In this document: in pieces, positions 63,801 to 64,000 of the stretch | Layout: every line of letters begins with the position of its first letter | Position numbering within the stretch: position 1 is the first letter of the stretch | DNA from: Candidatus Woesearchaeota archaeon | GTDB lineage: Archaea > Nanobdellota > Nanobdellia > Woesearchaeales > JABGXB01 | Direction of reading: 5' to 3' | Assembly: GCA_018675975.1 (NCBI GenBank) | Contig: JABGXB010000002.1 | Coordinates: forward strand, 318,098-382,097 | Length of the DNA stretch: 64,000 bases | Position numbers and translations under genes: made by a program | The notes under the pieces: model-generated | Database searches by the model: none | What the model was told of the DNA's origin: nothing | What the model saw: the letters and a program-made list of their open reading frames with translations, nothing else

Positions 63801-64000
63801 TAGATCAACATTACAAGATAAACAATTTGTTTGTGTAGATCATGGATTTTTTACAAAAGATCATATTTGTTCATATAAAAATGAAACAGAAACAAAAGGT
63901 GTATGGAGTACTAGAACAAGTGTAATTATTAAAGAATTAGCTAAAAAAGTAAATAAAACTATTGAAGAAAGTCCAGATAAATATAATTATATGATTCATT
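60844..64000 (+). CDS. Giant Cys-rich secreted protein, N-terminal 1052 residues (runs off window)
   Basis: Open from the ATG at 60844 to the right edge with no stop. A signal peptide ('IVYLIIFILIFNYPSIFA') is followed by Asn/Lys/Glu/Tyr-rich sequence with many cysteines, including doublets such as 'DNFCCGNSK', 'RTCCIPD' and 'LACCPGNSCYDGNECIENQ', the style of DPANN extracellular domains stabilised by disulphides. A GGGG Shine-Dalgarno-like sequence at 60834-60837 and a TATA box at 60798-60806 ('TTTATAAAA') support expression. No enzyme domain seen. It lies directly after the Hxs locus and divergent from the candidate GGFFG substrate; it may be an adhesin or a second substrate. Confidence 0.7.
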   Translation, partial: MNKKIVYLIIFILIFNYPSIFAKPIQSSSYEPLRTIDFRTRDFSLTNPEKSGIFGIILVGENGQYFEFEKKYSTNMDENTDEDSYLKNLNTKALPKIIRDKTEREIAEANNAVKLNEYYPYFNDKFYFYTKPYYFYNDVDGKNEVIELENGGANYFSKSQISQGINVFNSEYGRITYDYFNSIKPDFSSRAPKFQSISGLLDNSNIENFEFDKRYNPNNIKLLKDTPKVYVANTNIFCENKNFNIDFYDEKFCTNKKQNGGCQPNDETWVYQDNFCCGNSKINVNGLTYIADAGLPRISGGIIMDPVCIYEEVAGKKAFGFKRMTYNEIFQFKGGNFEHSVIQSNDFNRNIKFNFCKTKKAYELDQKLEPTGENWNKYETNEQINQNTNIVIINKQYDEEKEEIICKDNSYTTARYLRCLDEFDNDLNLKPHAGGDENNLKQGESIYKETWNLDDSDYIDVKDNTAISLKENNFIDSKNITLSFDFIGDEIGAPQLEIEAYSYEFENQNIDPIIIQIKPEKYYPNKKTKINQFIEIENFTKFHIECTSPEAKELCKIKNIRVYTDKEFNKIKNICSNNRSFISINNLKNLDQDESLSTSQTICEKSSDHNKYIINGSNELGTYRTCCIPDKNDYFLGKNGACISGNYIDNENYNNINNDNVFTSTGFLLVYKEIDGSEKTKFISNIYANSNYKIEKTPLNNITRVHIENLDELYYNISKNENNEIIELKNYYPNIIYSDKVYTCGIDNSHFNSAFKSIYDEKLKTNINKLSLFPELTEDGSKLDYPDNNYCKNIGEFFCNIDGTFKIADTSLLQFHNFTNDKSYIYPDNISELVTTPTEISGLTKDSEINLETDKQNLACCPGNSCYDGNECIENQAQFPSVDFEYSNYINLEKGQKYKRETNKNGMPYKFDSIEKPKICAGKFLEKKYEVDEVADGWIDYEEIVDWTGNYKGSCMPKQCLTPIFLLDKQSKDYIKESSENQLINFRSTLQDKQFVCVDHGFFTKDHICSYKNETETKGVWSTRTSVIIKELAKKVNKTIEESPDKYNYMIH

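Noticed and set aside
1-64000. CRISPR arrays, insertion sequences or integrases
   Set aside because: No regularly spaced repeats, transposase motifs or integrase-type genes were found; tRNA genes show no flanking att-like duplication.

Overview
The window is extremely AT-rich DNA from an archaeon. The evidence is a two-repeat TATA-binding protein, an archaeal MCM helicase, aIF2-beta with a C-terminal zinc ribbon, a membrane-anchored LonB protease, a DUF424 protein, an STT3/AglB oligosaccharyltransferase, and TATA boxes about 25-32 nt ahead of many start codons. Compact genes, a solitary 5S rRNA gene and many lineage-specific Cys-rich or Asn-rich surface proteins suggest a DPANN-type archaeon (Woesearchaeota/Pacearchaeota-like). 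That placement is inference. Coding density is very high: neighbours commonly overlap by 4-15 bp and no gene-free stretch exceeds 300 bp.

Layout. 1-8 kb: the end of a Ski2-type helicase, an amino-acid permease, DoxX, a small HTH/zinc protein, an ABC-F ATPase with a possible leader peptide, LonB, an MscS-like protein, and a tRNA-Asn/tRNA-Ile pair followed 11 nt later by a winged-helix gene. 8-16 kb: a giant secreted coiled-coil protein, an FG-GAP/UnbV surface protein, a TctA-like permease and an MBL-fold hydrolase. 16-43 kb: a large surface-glycan region. It contains a lipid-linked sugar module (GT2, two SMR half-transporters, a GT-C-like membrane protein), HldE-type heptose kinase/nucleotidyltransferase with two GT9 heptosyltransferase homologues, GT4 enzymes (one fused to a PIG-L deacetylase), three methyltransferases, AsnB, a sulfatase-superfamily enzyme, a three-gene phosphonate pathway (PepM fused to a nucleotidyltransferase, phosphonopyruvate decarboxylase, Fe-alcohol dehydrogenase), a Wzx-like flippase, and AglB fused to a parvulin-type prolyl isomerase. 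Read together, these genes could build an unusual, possibly heptose- and phosphonate-bearing glycan, flip it and transfer it to protein.

43-57 kb: an RNA m5C methyltransferase, 5S rRNA, a short NFACT/RqcH-like protein, a run of membrane-anchored surface proteins, aIF2-beta, DUF424, a SpoIIM-family protein, an OB-fold protein, mcm (interrupted by one frameshift) and tbp. 57-64 kb: a tightly overlapping operon of a prepilin (A24) peptidase, an unknown protein, an HxsD-like protein, a second small HxsD-like protein and an HxsB-like radical SAM/SPASM maturase. It faces a small secreted protein ending in GGFFG, which is a candidate modified substrate, and is followed by the start of a giant Cys-rich secreted protein that runs off the window. 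This last region is the best candidate for an undescribed system: a His-Xaa-Ser-type peptide/protein maturation locus in an archaeon, coupled to a pilin-type peptidase.
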